Assembly: GCF_900115435.1 (NCBI RefSeq)
Contig: NZ_FOWK01000011.1
Location: forward strand, 95,611 to 159,610
Direction: 5' to 3'
From: Prevotella sp. tf2-5
GTDB lineage: Bacteria > Bacteroidota > Bacteroidia > Bacteroidales > Bacteroidaceae
Length of the DNA stretch: 64,000 bases
Part shown: in pieces, positions 1-7,193 of the stretch
Layout of the letters: the number at the start of each line of letters is the position of its first letter
How positions within the stretch are numbered: position 1 is the stretch's first letter
Position numbers and translations under genes: made by a program
The notes under the pieces: model-generated
Seen by the model: only the letters and a program-made list of their open reading frames with translations
What the model was told of the DNA's origin: nothing
The model's database searches: none

Positions 1-491
1 ACACACTCAGCTTTTGCCGTTGGTGGAGGAGTGAGTTTAATGAATGTGGGGAAACAAGCACCACCCATACCAACGACACCAGCGTCCTTGATACGGTTGA
101 CGATTTCCTCAGGAGTCAGTTCTGGATGTGCCTCAACAGTCTCCAGCTTATCAGAACGGTCAATGGACTCTTCCCATTCATCACCTTCCACATTAATTAT
201 AATAACAGGCTTACGATAACCTGTAGCATCAATCGCAGTATCAATCTTAAATACTGTTCCACTGACAGATGAGAAGATAGGAGCAGACACAAAACCACCT
301 GCCTCGGCAATCATCGTTCCAACTTTAACCTTGTCACCTTTGGCAACAACAGGCTTTGCAGGAGCACCAATATGCTGAGAAAGGGGGAAGATTGCCTGTT
401 TGGGAAGGTCGGCAACCTTGGTCACTACCTCATGGGTCAGTTTATTCTCTTCAGGGTGAATACCACCAATACGGAATGTTCTTACGTTCAT
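1..491 (-). CDS. rnfC: RnfC, electron transport complex subunit C (N-terminal part, cut by window edge)
   Basis: About 163 N-terminal residues are visible, beginning MNVRTFRIGGIHPEENK; the rest lies beyond base 1. RnfC is the peripheral FMN/Fe-S subunit that receives electrons from NADH in the Rnf ion-pumping ferredoxin:NAD oxidoreductase at the inner membrane. The visible part holds the typical RnfC opening, with a barrel-sandwich-like segment (GDKVKVGTMIAEAGGFVSAP) and the glycine-rich stretch DAGVVGMGGACFPTFIKL near residue 145, where the NADH/FMN-binding fold begins. The start ATG overlaps the rnfB stop as ATGA, so the genes are translationally coupled. The order rnfB-rnfC is the standard one. 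Identification is firm although the cofactor-binding C-terminal half is not in view. Confidence 0.93.
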   Translation of the reverse strand, partial: MNVRTFRIGGIHPEENKLTHEVVTKVADLPKQAIFPLSQHIGAPAKPVVAKGDKVKVGTMIAEAGGFVSAPIFSSVSGTVFKIDTAIDATGYRKPVIIINVEGDEWEESIDRSDKLETVEAHPELTPEEIVNRIKDAGVVGMGGACFPTFIKLTPPPTAKAEC

Positions 492-1414
492 GCTTGTTCC
501 TCCTTTTCTACTTTAGGTTCACTAGAAATACCAGGAGTACTAGATGTACTAGGAGTACTTGTTTCACTAGTCTCTGGCTTGGGCTTCGGAGCTGGGAAAT
601 TCACAGCATGGATAGCTTTCGTAGGACATGCCTCCACACATTTCTTACACAAACGGCACTTGTTGAAGTCAATGTAAGAGACATTTCCATCTATCGTGAT
701 AGCACCGAACTTACATTCTTTCTCACATTTTCCGCAACCGATGCAAGCTGCCTTACAAGCCTTCATGGCAACAGGTCCCTTATCCTTGTTAACACAAGAC
801 ACGAAGACTCTCCTACCCTTTGGACCTTTCTTACGAAGTTCAATGATATGACGAGGACATGCTTTAACACAGGCACCACAAGAGGTACATTTTTCCTCGT
901 CAACTTCGGGAAGGCCCGTCTCAGGATTCATGTGGATGGCATCAAACTGACAAGCGGCGACACAATCACCACATCCTAGACAACCGAAACCACATGCTGT
1001 CTCACCTGCACCGCACGCATTCATTGCCGCACAAGAACGTAAGCCACTGTACTCAGCGATTTTCGGACGGAGCGTACAGGTTCCGTTACAACGAACCACT
1101 GCCACCATCGGTTCACCATTGGCGATAGCCATTCCTAACAGATCAGCTACCTTACCCATCACTTCCTGTCCACCGACGGGGCATTTCAAGCCATCCAGGC
1201 TTCCTGCATCAGCTCCTTTGACTAAAGCATCAGCAAGACCTCCACAGCCAGCAAAGCCACATCCACCGCAATTAGCGCCAGGCAACACTTCTGTCACCTG
1301 TGCTATACGAGGATCCTCGTAGACAGCAAATTTCTTGGAGCAGACATACAGTATAATAGCAGCAATCAAACCGATACCGCCTAATACTGTTACCGCAATC
1401 AAAATAAAGTTCAT
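488..1414 (-). CDS. rnfB: RnfB, Fe-S subunit of the Rnf complex
   Basis: 308 residues. One N-terminal membrane segment (about residues 3-24) anchors the protein to the inner membrane. It is followed by the RnfB cysteine motif GANCGGCGFAGCGG with a later KCPVGG, which carries one [4Fe-4S] cluster, then a cysteine-rich segment around CLGCGDCVAACQ and further ferredoxin motifs (CTSCGACVKACP, CIGCGKCEKECK, CRLCKKCVEACP). The protein passes electrons from or to ferredoxin. The last 35 or so residues form a low-complexity Pro/Ser/Thr/Glu tail (APKPKPETSETSTPSTSSTP onward) that is not part of the Fe-S core. It sits 31 bp after the RseC-like gene and overlaps rnfC by 4 bp, which indicates one operon. 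Confidence 0.95.
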   Translation of the reverse strand: MNFILIAVTVLGGIGLIAAIILYVCSKKFAVYEDPRIAQVTEVLPGANCGGCGFAGCGGLADALVKGADAGSLDGLKCPVGGQEVMGKVADLLGMAIANGEPMVAVVRCNGTCTLRPKIAEYSGLRSCAAMNACGAGETACGFGCLGCGDCVAACQFDAIHMNPETGLPEVDEEKCTSCGACVKACPRHIIELRKKGPKGRRVFVSCVNKDKGPVAMKACKAACIGCGKCEKECKFGAITIDGNVSYIDFNKCRLCKKCVEACPTKAIHAVNFPAPKPKPETSETSTPSTSSTPGISSEPKVEKEEQA

Positions 1415-1445
1415 AATCTCTTGTATTTGTTTTAGTTATACTTGT

Positions 1446-1856
1446 TTATTCAATGACAAATGACATCTTTCTACGCATCCTGTGACGTAACAGGAACAGA
1501 AGTCCATAATAGGGTATCAATGTCAGAAGCCCGCTTAATGCTGCCATCCCTTCATTTTTTGTTTGCCAAAGTACTATCACCAAGACAGCGACCATCAAGA
1601 TGAATGGAAAGCCAAAAGCCCATAACAGGGCTTGAGCTGCTATATTACCCGTGGTAGACACAGTAACGGTGTCACCCACTTTCATGGCAGAGGCATCAGT
1701 CTGGAACACATCTACGATTTTCTCTTTTGCCTCGGCAGCATTGCAATAGCCAGCCACCTTACATGCGGCACATGCAGAAGTCTGGAGAATGCGAACATGG
1801 ACACATCCCCCATCTATACTGTCAATGATTCCCTCATGACGAATTCTGTTACTCAT
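1446..1856 (-). CDS. RseC/MucC-family (SoxR-reducing system) membrane protein
   Basis: 136 residues from the start MSNRIRHEG; a longer reading with 10 extra residues exists but would begin inside the probable promoter. The N-terminal soluble part contains the cysteine cluster SACAACKVAGYC (residues about 26-37), typical of RseC/MucC proteins. Two membrane segments follow (around ALLWAFGFPFILMVAVLVIVL and GLLTLIPYYGLLFLL). RseC proteins occur near Rnf/Rsx clusters and are linked to SoxR reduction in enterobacteria; in Bacteroidota the role is unknown. It is the first gene of the rseC-rnfB-rnfC run. A possible -7 element lies at 1884-1891 on the minus strand. Confidence 0.85.
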   Translation of the reverse strand: MSNRIRHEGIIDSIDGGCVHVRILQTSACAACKVAGYCNAAEAKEKIVDVFQTDASAMKVGDTVTVSTTGNIAAQALLWAFGFPFILMVAVLVIVLWQTKNEGMAALSGLLTLIPYYGLLFLLRHRMRRKMSFVIE

Positions 1857-1883
1857 AGATTTGTAATATCGACTTAGCAAATG

Positions 1884-1891
1884 CAAAGATA
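1884..1891 (-). promoter_or_regulatory. Possible -7 element (TATCTTTG) of the rseC-rnf operon
   Basis: The minus strand reads TATCTTTG, which fits the Bacteroidota TAnnTTTG box, 27 bp upstream of the RseC-like start. No good TTTG is seen 19-20 bp further upstream, so only half the promoter is supported. Confidence 0.4.
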
Positions 1892-1952
1892 CTACAAAAA
1901 AGTGAATAAATGGATACTAGAACAAAATAATTTAAAAAAATATTCGTAATCG

Positions 1953-1984
1953 TTTGCAATTATCCATACTTTTAATTACTTTTG
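1953..1984 (+). promoter_or_regulatory. Bacteroidota promoter (TTTG-N20-TACTTTTG)
   Basis: TTTG at 1953-1956 and TACTTTTG at 1977-1984 are 20 bp apart, matching the -33/-7 pattern of the main Bacteroidota sigma factor. Transcription should begin near 1991, which leaves a leader of only about 12 nt before the ATG at 2003. This also argues against the TTG at 1982, inside the promoter, as the start. Confidence 0.7.
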
Positions 1985-2002
1985 TATCGTTTTAAGCATA
2001 GA

Positions 2003-2446
2003 ATGATGAAAGCGACAGAACAAACATTTCAACAAATTGAACGCGCCATCCGTAAAGTGGCTGACAAGTTTCCTACCAATGATGAGAGTGGTATACTGAC
2101 AGATATCCACCTGAGAGTGACACAGGACACAGGTGAACTCGTTGCCTTTGACGATGACGACAAAGAGATTACCAGATGTATTATCGAACAGTGGATAGAG
2201 AATAAAGATGATAATTTCTATGAGGACGTGGCTGTCGTACTCCGTTCTGTGCTCACCAAACAAAAGGATCTCATTGAGAAAATGGCCATTCTCAAGCCAT
2301 ACTCCTTCGTCTTGGAGGATGATGACCATGAGCATCTTGCCGAATTATACCTGGTCGATGACGACACAGCAATCATCGACCAAGAACTTATGGCTGGTCT
2401 TGACAAAGATCTGGATAATTTCTTAGAGGATCTCCTCAAAGACTGA
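2003..2446 (+). CDS. Conserved acidic hypothetical protein
   Basis: 147 residues from MMKATEQTFQQIERA; an ATG three bases later is an equal alternative. I do not recognise a named family. The protein is strongly acidic, with runs such as AFDDDDKEITR, LEDDDHEHLAEL and LVDDDTAIIDQ, and ends in an acidic helix (DKDLDNFLEDLLKD). There is no signal peptide, membrane segment or cysteine, so it should be cytoplasmic. It is a single-gene unit with its own promoter, convergent with the small lipoprotein gene 7 bp away. The acidic, helical make-up would suit a small binding or adaptor protein, but no function can be assigned. Confidence 0.75.
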   Translation: MMKATEQTFQQIERAIRKVADKFPTNDESGILTDIHLRVTQDTGELVAFDDDDKEITRCIIEQWIENKDDNFYEDVAVVLRSVLTKQKDLIEKMAILKPYSFVLEDDDHEHLAELYLVDDDTAIIDQELMAGLDKDLDNFLEDLLKD

Positions 2447-2453
2447 TTTCGAA

Positions 2454-2723
2454 TTAATATCCTTCACGGAACATACGGTCTGCACCAGAAGCGTCGGGAT
2501 GTCCTCCCGCCTCTCCCGGGATGTCTGGAATCTCAAGGAGCGGCTCGTCTTTCCAACTATCGTCTTCCGTGGCTTCCTTGATATCATTCTTTTGTGCTGT
2601 GTCAATAGGAAGGCGTACTTGTTCCATTTGTTGACTATGGTCTGTCTTTACACGGAAGCGGTTGCATCCCATAAGTGTCAGGACTGACAAGACGGTTAAA
2701 ACATAAAGGCTCTTTTTCATCAT
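2454..2723 (-). CDS. Small hypothetical lipoprotein
   Basis: 89 residues. The N-terminus MMKKSLYVLTVLSVLTLMGC is a lipoprotein signal with a clear lipobox (LMGC, Cys20). The mature part of about 70 residues is polar and acidic with no recognised domain, and ends PGEAGGHPDASGADRMF. It lies 18 bp downstream of the LysM glucosaminidase gene on the same strand and is probably co-transcribed with it, so an envelope role is likely. A start one codon later is equally possible. Confidence 0.75.
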   Translation of the reverse strand: MMKKSLYVLTVLSVLTLMGCNRFRVKTDHSQQMEQVRLPIDTAQKNDIKEATEDDSWKDEPLLEIPDIPGEAGGHPDASGADRMFREGY

Positions 2724-2741
2724 TTTATAGTTTTGCGATTA

Positions 2742-3650
2742 TTATCTGATTCGTAATACATCACCTACTTTGATTTGGTAATCTGGTGTTAAATCATTCA
2801 TTTTATATAAATGCTTCAATCGAATACCGTAATGTTGTGATATTGTGTACATTGACTCACCACTCTTCACAATATGCGGTCGGTTCTTATACTCCTTTGG
2901 AGTATTACGACGTTTCTTCTGTAACCAGACGAATTCTCCTTCCTCTAAAAGAGCATCACGCTCGTTCTCATTGTACTTTGCAAGTTTTTTGTAAGAGACG
3001 CCGACTTCCTCACCGATGGTACGGAAAGTATCACCAGCTTTGGCGATGACATAGTAGTTCTGGTTAAACTCATACACACGATGGGAAAGCAACGAACCAC
3101 CAACGGGAGTATGGGATTTTTTAGACTTGCTGTATGACTTTGCATCATCTAACTCATAGAGTTTATAGAGCTGGATAATGTCAATCAACTGTATGGCGTA
3201 GCGGGGATTGGTAGCATAGCCACAGGACTTCAATCCATAAGCCCATCCCTTGTAATCAGTCTGTTTCAATTGGAACAAGGAACTGTACCGACTACTGGTA
3301 GACAAAAACTTTGAATGATCCTCAAAGCTCTCTGAGGCATTGGAATAGGCTCGGAAACACTCGTTGTTCTCGTCATCGTCATGATAGACGGCACGTCCCG
3401 TCCATCCATGACATTTGATACCAAAATGGTTATTTCCCTTGACTGCCAGCTCACTCCTACCCGCTCCAGACTCCAAGACACCTTGAGCGAGCGTTATACT
3501 GGCAGGAATATGGTAACGCCTCATCTGGTCAATTGCCATATCCTTATATTGATCAAAGTACTGCTGAAATTGCTGACTCCATTTCATCTGTCCCTTAACA
3601 GAAACAGGTATGAGTAATACCATCAGCCCCAGAACTATCTTTATTTTCAT
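2742..3650 (-). CDS. Glucosaminidase (GH73) with two LysM domains
   Basis: 302 residues from MKIKIVLGLMVLLIPVSVKG, a signal peptide probably cut near KGQ. Residues about 30-170 are a FlgJ/GH73-type glucosaminidase domain: ITLAQGVLESGAGRSELA carries the catalytic Glu, followed by NNHFGIKC and CFRAYSNASESFEDHSKFL. Two LysM peptidoglycan-binding repeats follow (IAKAGDTFRTIGEEVGVSYKKLAKYNE and VKSGESMYTISQHYGIRLKHLYKMND, ending VGDVLRIR). It should cleave glycan strands of peptidoglycan in the periplasm. It is divergent from cytidine deaminase through an interlocked double promoter at 3669-3704. The first Met of the longer reading lies two codons upstream. Confidence 0.92.
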   Translation of the reverse strand: MKIKIVLGLMVLLIPVSVKGQMKWSQQFQQYFDQYKDMAIDQMRRYHIPASITLAQGVLESGAGRSELAVKGNNHFGIKCHGWTGRAVYHDDDENNECFRAYSNASESFEDHSKFLSTSSRYSSLFQLKQTDYKGWAYGLKSCGYATNPRYAIQLIDIIQLYKLYELDDAKSYSKSKKSHTPVGGSLLSHRVYEFNQNYYVIAKAGDTFRTIGEEVGVSYKKLAKYNENERDALLEEGEFVWLQKKRRNTPKEYKNRPHIVKSGESMYTISQHYGIRLKHLYKMNDLTPDYQIKVGDVLRIR

Positions 3651-3668
3651 GAACAATTCTTTATTTCT

Positions 3669-3700
3669 GTTGCAAAAATAAAGAAAAATAATTATATTTG
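3669..3700 (+). promoter_or_regulatory. Promoter of cytidine deaminase (GTTG-N20-TATATTTG)
   Basis: GTTG at 3669-3672 and TATATTTG at 3693-3700 have 20 bp spacing. Transcription should begin near 3707, just before the ATG at 3719. It shares its DNA almost completely with the opposing promoter at 3673-3704. Confidence 0.7.
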
Positions 3701-3704
3701 CAAA
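3673..3704 (-). promoter_or_regulatory. Promoter of the LysM glucosaminidase (TTTG-N20-TATTTTTG)
   Basis: On the minus strand TTTG (complement of 3701-3704) and TATTTTTG (complement of 3673-3680) are 20 bp apart. Transcription should begin near 3666, before the start codon at 3650. The two polymerases cannot occupy these interlocked sites together. Confidence 0.7.
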
Positions 3705-3718
3705 TAAATAGAAAGAAT

Positions 3719-4192
3719 ATGGAACAAATAGAGCTTAAATCGAAGATTCTAGTGGCACAAATAGGTGAATTGACTGATGAGGAACAAGAATTAGTACATC
3801 AGGCGATTACCTCCACAGCTGGTTCGTATGCTCCTTACTCTCACTTCAGGGTAGGTGCTGCCGTATATCTGTCCAACGGCAAGACTGTCGTCGGATGTAA
3901 CCAGGAGAATGTCTCCTACCCTGCAGGTATCTGTGCGGAGCGTACTGCGATTTATGCCGCTGGGGCTCAGTATCCTGACACCCCTGTCGAGATGATTGCT
4001 ATAGCCGCCCGTGGTACAGATGGTCTGTTGTTGGAGGAGCCTATCAGTCCTTGTGGCATTTGCCGACAGACGATCGTGGAGTTAGAGACACGTTTCCATC
4101 AGCCCATACGGATTCTCCTGTATGGCACAAAACACATTTATTTAATAAAAGGTATAAAAGAATTGGTGCCTTTGGGCTTTACAGATTTCTAA
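3719..4192 (+). CDS. cdd: Cytidine deaminase
   Basis: 157 residues from MEQIELKSKILVAQIGELTD. It deaminates cytidine and deoxycytidine to uridine and deoxyuridine in pyrimidine salvage, in the cytosol. The zinc-site motifs are present: AGICAERTAIYAAG (Cys ligand and catalytic Glu) and SPCGICRQTIVE (the PCxxC pair), together with the substrate motif YSHFRVGAAV. This is the short homotetrameric, three-cysteine type, and the length is usual for it. The start is placed at the ATG at 3719 because the upstream in-frame TTG lies inside the promoter. Its 3' end overlaps the convergent beta-helix lipoprotein gene by 14 bp. Confidence 0.95.
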   Translation: MEQIELKSKILVAQIGELTDEEQELVHQAITSTAGSYAPYSHFRVGAAVYLSNGKTVVGCNQENVSYPAGICAERTAIYAAGAQYPDTPVEMIAIAARGTDGLLLEEPISPCGICRQTIVELETRFHQPIRILLYGTKHIYLIKGIKELVPLGFTDF

Positions 4193-5468
4193 GGTCACCT
4201 ATCTTGTTCTGATGGGCAGGCGACTCTTCCTTGATAGAGAAATTATAATACAAATTCTCTGTATCAAAGACGACAAAATGTTTCTCTCCCTGAATCTCAT
4301 CCTTGGGACTCTCCCATATAACATCGACAAAATCCTCCATATCCGAGGGCTTTAGAGTCCTGAGAATACAATTATTGAATGAGAATCCTGACCCGTCGCC
4401 CATGATGACATCCTCTTCATAGCCAGTAACGAGTGTGTTATCACAAATCAGGACACTCTCACTGTCAAAGCGAAGGGCTACTCCTCTGTCTGCGGAGAAT
4501 GGATAGAACTGTGCCAATGTGGTGTGGTCTATAGTCACCAAGGAACCTATCACATTCAGACAGTCACCTAAAGTGTTGGTGATCCTACAACTATCTATGC
4601 TTGCCATAGACTCGTTGAGCTCTAGTCCCGTTCCTTTGCAGTTATGAATCGTACAACGCAGGAGAGACAAGGAGGTTTTCTCGTCACAGGATATCCCCGA
4701 ACAACTATTCCTGATCTCACAATCCTGCAACTTATTAGCTGTGGAGTTAGCATGGAAGAAGATTCCTTTCCATTGCCCACTGATACGGTCATAAGGTAAA
4801 TAAGAGAACATCTTGTCCAGACGGTCGCCACGGAACAAGCAGCTGTCTGCCACCAAGGTCCCATCGACTTCTATCCCCGCACCATCATGAAAATATAATT
4901 GGGCATGAGAAATCGTCAATGTCACCCCTTTGTTGATGAAAATTCCTTTGGTAATTACAATGGGACGTCTCTCGTCAATCGTTGTGTTCTCCTTGATTTC
5001 CCAGACATCATGATAGAAAATCGCTTTCCAACTGTATGCACTCAGCTTGATTGGTTGCTCCCTTCCATTCTCCAACGAGAAAACCAGTAAGTCCTCAAAA
5101 CGCTGCGGTTCGTCTTGTTGGGTGACAGGAGCTGTCATTTCGACAAAGACACGGATAGAATCACCCTTCCGGACCTCAAAGTCATAAGCAACGGAGTCAA
5201 CATATTGCCCGTCCACATTCACACGGAATCCGGATTTGGAGGGTTGAATCAGATGAACATCCTTGATACGGACTCCAGAGTTTCCCTTGTTATACACCCA
5301 GAAATCATAGGTCCTTGTGGATGTCTGGCTGAAAACGGAATCCATGGCAAGGCTGTCAATGGAGAATTCCAATATAGCGGATGCGTCTGAAGAGAACTTG
5401 TCATTATCAGAGCATCCTACCAATAGAATTGATAGAAATAATATTATAAATATAGGAATCCGTCTCAT
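4179..5468 (-). CDS. Surface or periplasmic lipoprotein with parallel beta-helix repeats
   Basis: 429 residues from MRRIPIFIILFLSILLVGCS, a lipoprotein signal with lipobox LVGC (Cys19). Residues about 30-150 look like an immunoglobulin-like or abnormal-spindle-like beta domain (TRTYDFWVYNKGNSGVRIKD, then RKGDSIRVFVEMTAP). From about residue 180 the chain reads as a right-handed beta-helix of the pectate-lyase/NosD kind: GIFINKGVTLTISHAQLYFH, LQDCEIRNSCSGISC, LLRCTIHNCKGTGLELNES, IDSCRITNTLGDCLNV. No catalytic motif was recognised, so binding or a structural role is as likely as an enzyme. A 16-residue longer start exists, but the signal peptide fits the chosen one. The last 14 bp overlap the 3' end of cdd. 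Confidence 0.82.
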   Translation of the reverse strand: MRRIPIFIILFLSILLVGCSDNDKFSSDASAILEFSIDSLAMDSVFSQTSTRTYDFWVYNKGNSGVRIKDVHLIQPSKSGFRVNVDGQYVDSVAYDFEVRKGDSIRVFVEMTAPVTQQDEPQRFEDLLVFSLENGREQPIKLSAYSWKAIFYHDVWEIKENTTIDERRPIVITKGIFINKGVTLTISHAQLYFHDGAGIEVDGTLVADSCLFRGDRLDKMFSYLPYDRISGQWKGIFFHANSTANKLQDCEIRNSCSGISCDEKTSLSLLRCTIHNCKGTGLELNESMASIDSCRITNTLGDCLNVIGSLVTIDHTTLAQFYPFSADRGVALRFDSESVLICDNTLVTGYEEDVIMGDGSGFSFNNCILRTLKPSDMEDFVDVIWESPKDEIQGEKHFVVFDTENLYYNFSIKEESPAHQNKIGDLRNL

Positions 5469-5505
5469 CACTTGATAAAACGGATTCCCTATCGTATTAT
5501 TGTTT

Positions 5506-6063
5506 TTACTTACCAAAATATCTCTTTAATAAACCAGCAAAACCAGCACCATGACGAGCCTCGTCCTTAGCCATCTCATGAACGGTATCGTGAATGGCGT
5601 CGAAACCTGCAGCCTTCGCATTCTTGGCAATACGGAACTTATCCTCGCAAGCACCAGCCTCCGCAGCGGCACGCTTCTCCAAATTGGTCTTGGTGTCCCA
5701 AACACACTCACCCAACAGCTCTGCGAAACGAGAGGCGTGGTCTGCCTCCTCGAAAGCATAACGCTTGAAAGCCTCCGCGATCTCGGGATAGCCCTCACGG
5801 TCTGCCTGACGAGCCATAGCGAGATACATACCTACCTCACCGCACTCACCATTGAAATGGTTACGCAGGTCCTGAATCATCTCCTCGCTGACACCCTCTG
5901 GCTTACCGTCACCAATCTTATGAACAGTAGCGTAGGTCATATCGGCATCGTCCTTCAGTTCTGAGAACTTAGAGGCTGGAGCCTTACAGATTGGACACTT
6001 CTCGGGAGCTGCATCGCCTTCATAGATATATCCACAAACGGCGCAAATAAATTTTTTCTTCAT
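5506..6063 (-). CDS. Reverse rubrerythrin (rubredoxin domain first)
   Basis: 185 residues. Residues 1-35 are a rubredoxin-type iron site ([10 protein letters not shown] and KCPICKAP). Residues about 60-185 form a ferritin-like di-iron domain with Glu/His motifs [33 protein letters not shown] and [15 protein letters not shown]. Proteins with the rubredoxin part first are called reverse rubrerythrins and act as NADH-linked hydrogen peroxide reductases in anaerobes. It is soluble and lies alone between the beta-helix lipoprotein, whose start is 37 bp away, and its own promoter. It fits the oxidative-stress defence of an obligate anaerobe. Confidence 0.92.
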   Translation of the reverse strand: MKKKFICAVCGYIYEGDAAPEKCPICKAPASKFSELKDDADMTYATVHKIGDGKPEGVSEEMIQDLRNHFNGECGEVGMYLAMARQADREGYPEIAEAFKRYAFEEADHASRFAELLGECVWDTKTNLEKRAAAEAGACEDKFRIAKNAKAAGFDAIHDTVHEMAKDEARHGAGFAGLLKRYFGK

Positions 6064-6104
6064 AATCGTACTTGTTTAAGATTAGTATTTGTCACTTATT
6101 TTTG

Positions 6105-6136
6105 CAAATATAAGGAGAAAAATCAAATCTTGCAAG
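6105..6136 (-). promoter_or_regulatory. Promoter of reverse rubrerythrin (CTTG-N20-TATATTTG)
   Basis: The minus strand has TATATTTG (complement of 6105-6112) and CTTG (complement of 6133-6136), 20 bp apart. Transcription would start near 6098, about 35 nt before the start codon at 6063. Confidence 0.6.
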
Positions 6137-6149
6137 TTTTTATGTTATT

Positions 6150-6182
6150 TTTGTTTCACTTTCAATTTTTTTTGTAAATTTG
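6150..6182 (+). promoter_or_regulatory. Promoter of the binding-protein/phosphatase operon (TTTG-N21-TAAATTTG)
   Basis: TTTG at 6150-6153 and TAAATTTG at 6175-6182, spacing 21 bp, one more than usual. The leader to the ATG at 6225 would be about 36 nt. Confidence 0.55.
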
Positions 6183-6224
6183 CAACAGCAAAACCATGTT
6201 GGTTGTGCAAACAATAATATAATA

Positions 6225-7181
6225 ATGAGAAAGATCAGCATTTTACTGATGCTTGCAGCCGTCTTCACTGTCAACAGTAGCAATGCACAGGTGAAGAAAG
6301 AGACATTGGTGTTCACCCCTCAGTGGACGGCACAGGCGCAGTTCGCAGGCTATTATGTAGCGGAAGCGAAGGGATTCTATCGTCAGGCAGGTATTGATGT
6401 GAGGATAGAGCATCCGTCATCCACACAACCAGCCATGAGTCGTTTGCGTAACAACCAGTGTCAGGCTACCACACTGCAACTTTGTCAGGCGATGGATATT
6501 ATAGACGTGGGAATCCCTTTGGTAAATATTCTCCAGACATCGATGAACAACGCCATGGTCATCGTATCCGCCAAAGACAAAGACCCGCTGACCCAGAAAG
6601 GTGCTCGTGTAGGTATCTGGAGTGTGGGCTTCGGGCAATTGGCTATTTGTATGAGTATTAAGGACCATCTGGATTACCAATGGGTGCGTTTTGCACAAAA
6701 CATCAATCTGTTCGTAGCAGGAGCCCTTGATGCTACCTTGGCAATGAGCTACAACGAGTATTATCAGCTGATACAGGCTGGTATCGTCATGACAGACAAG
6801 AACGTGTACCGTTTCTGCGACCATGGCTATAATGTGCAGGAGGACGGTGTCTATATGAGACGTGACTATTATGAGACACATCGGGAACAGGCTCGTCGCT
6901 TTGCTGAGGCAAGCAAAAAAGGATGGGAATGGGCTGCCCAGCATCCTGACGAGACACTTGACATTGTGATGCAGTATGTTGATAAGAACCATATCGCCAC
7001 TAACCGTGTGATGCAGCGGTTGATGCTGAAAGAGGTGTTGCGCCTGCAGGTGGATCGTGAGTCAAAGAAACGTGAGTTCCGTCTTCGTCCCGACATGGTA
7101 CGACTTGCCAGCCAGCTGATGGTTGAGAACAGTATGTTGAGTCGTGAGGTGACGTATGAAGAACTAATTCCACATAAATAA
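6225..7181 (+). CDS. NMT1/THI5-like periplasmic binding protein without a transporter
   Basis: 318 residues from MRKISILLMLAAVFTVNSSNAQ, a signal peptide cut at NAQ. The mature protein has the NMT1/THI5-like solute-binding fold: VFTPQWTAQAQFAGYYVAEA with GFYRQAGIDVRI, then the lobe-crossing ARVGIWSVGFGQLAICMSI. The family usually feeds ABC transporters for thiamine precursors, sulfonates or nitrate. No permease or ATPase gene is nearby. Only 12 bp downstream begins a membrane PP2C phosphatase with a large periplasmic domain, so I infer that this protein presents a ligand to that sensor rather than to a transporter. The start is placed at the ATG that begins the signal peptide; the upstream extension lies in the leader. 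Confidence 0.85.
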   Translation: MRKISILLMLAAVFTVNSSNAQVKKETLVFTPQWTAQAQFAGYYVAEAKGFYRQAGIDVRIEHPSSTQPAMSRLRNNQCQATTLQLCQAMDIIDVGIPLVNILQTSMNNAMVIVSAKDKDPLTQKGARVGIWSVGFGQLAICMSIKDHLDYQWVRFAQNINLFVAGALDATLAMSYNEYYQLIQAGIVMTDKNVYRFCDHGYNVQEDGVYMRRDYYETHREQARRFAEASKKGWEWAAQHPDETLDIVMQYVDKNHIATNRVMQRLMLKEVLRLQVDRESKKREFRLRPDMVRLASQLMVENSMLSREVTYEELIPHK

Positions 7182-7193
7182 AGAGCTACGAAT

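Noticed and set aside
356..979. 207-residue plus-strand frame opposite rnfB/rnfC
   Set aside because: Antisense to the cysteine motifs of rnfB; the Thr/Phe-rich translation is the mirror of that gene.
6225..7181. Thiamine or sulfonate transport operon
   Set aside because: The binding protein is present but no permease or ATPase follows; the next gene is a phosphatase.
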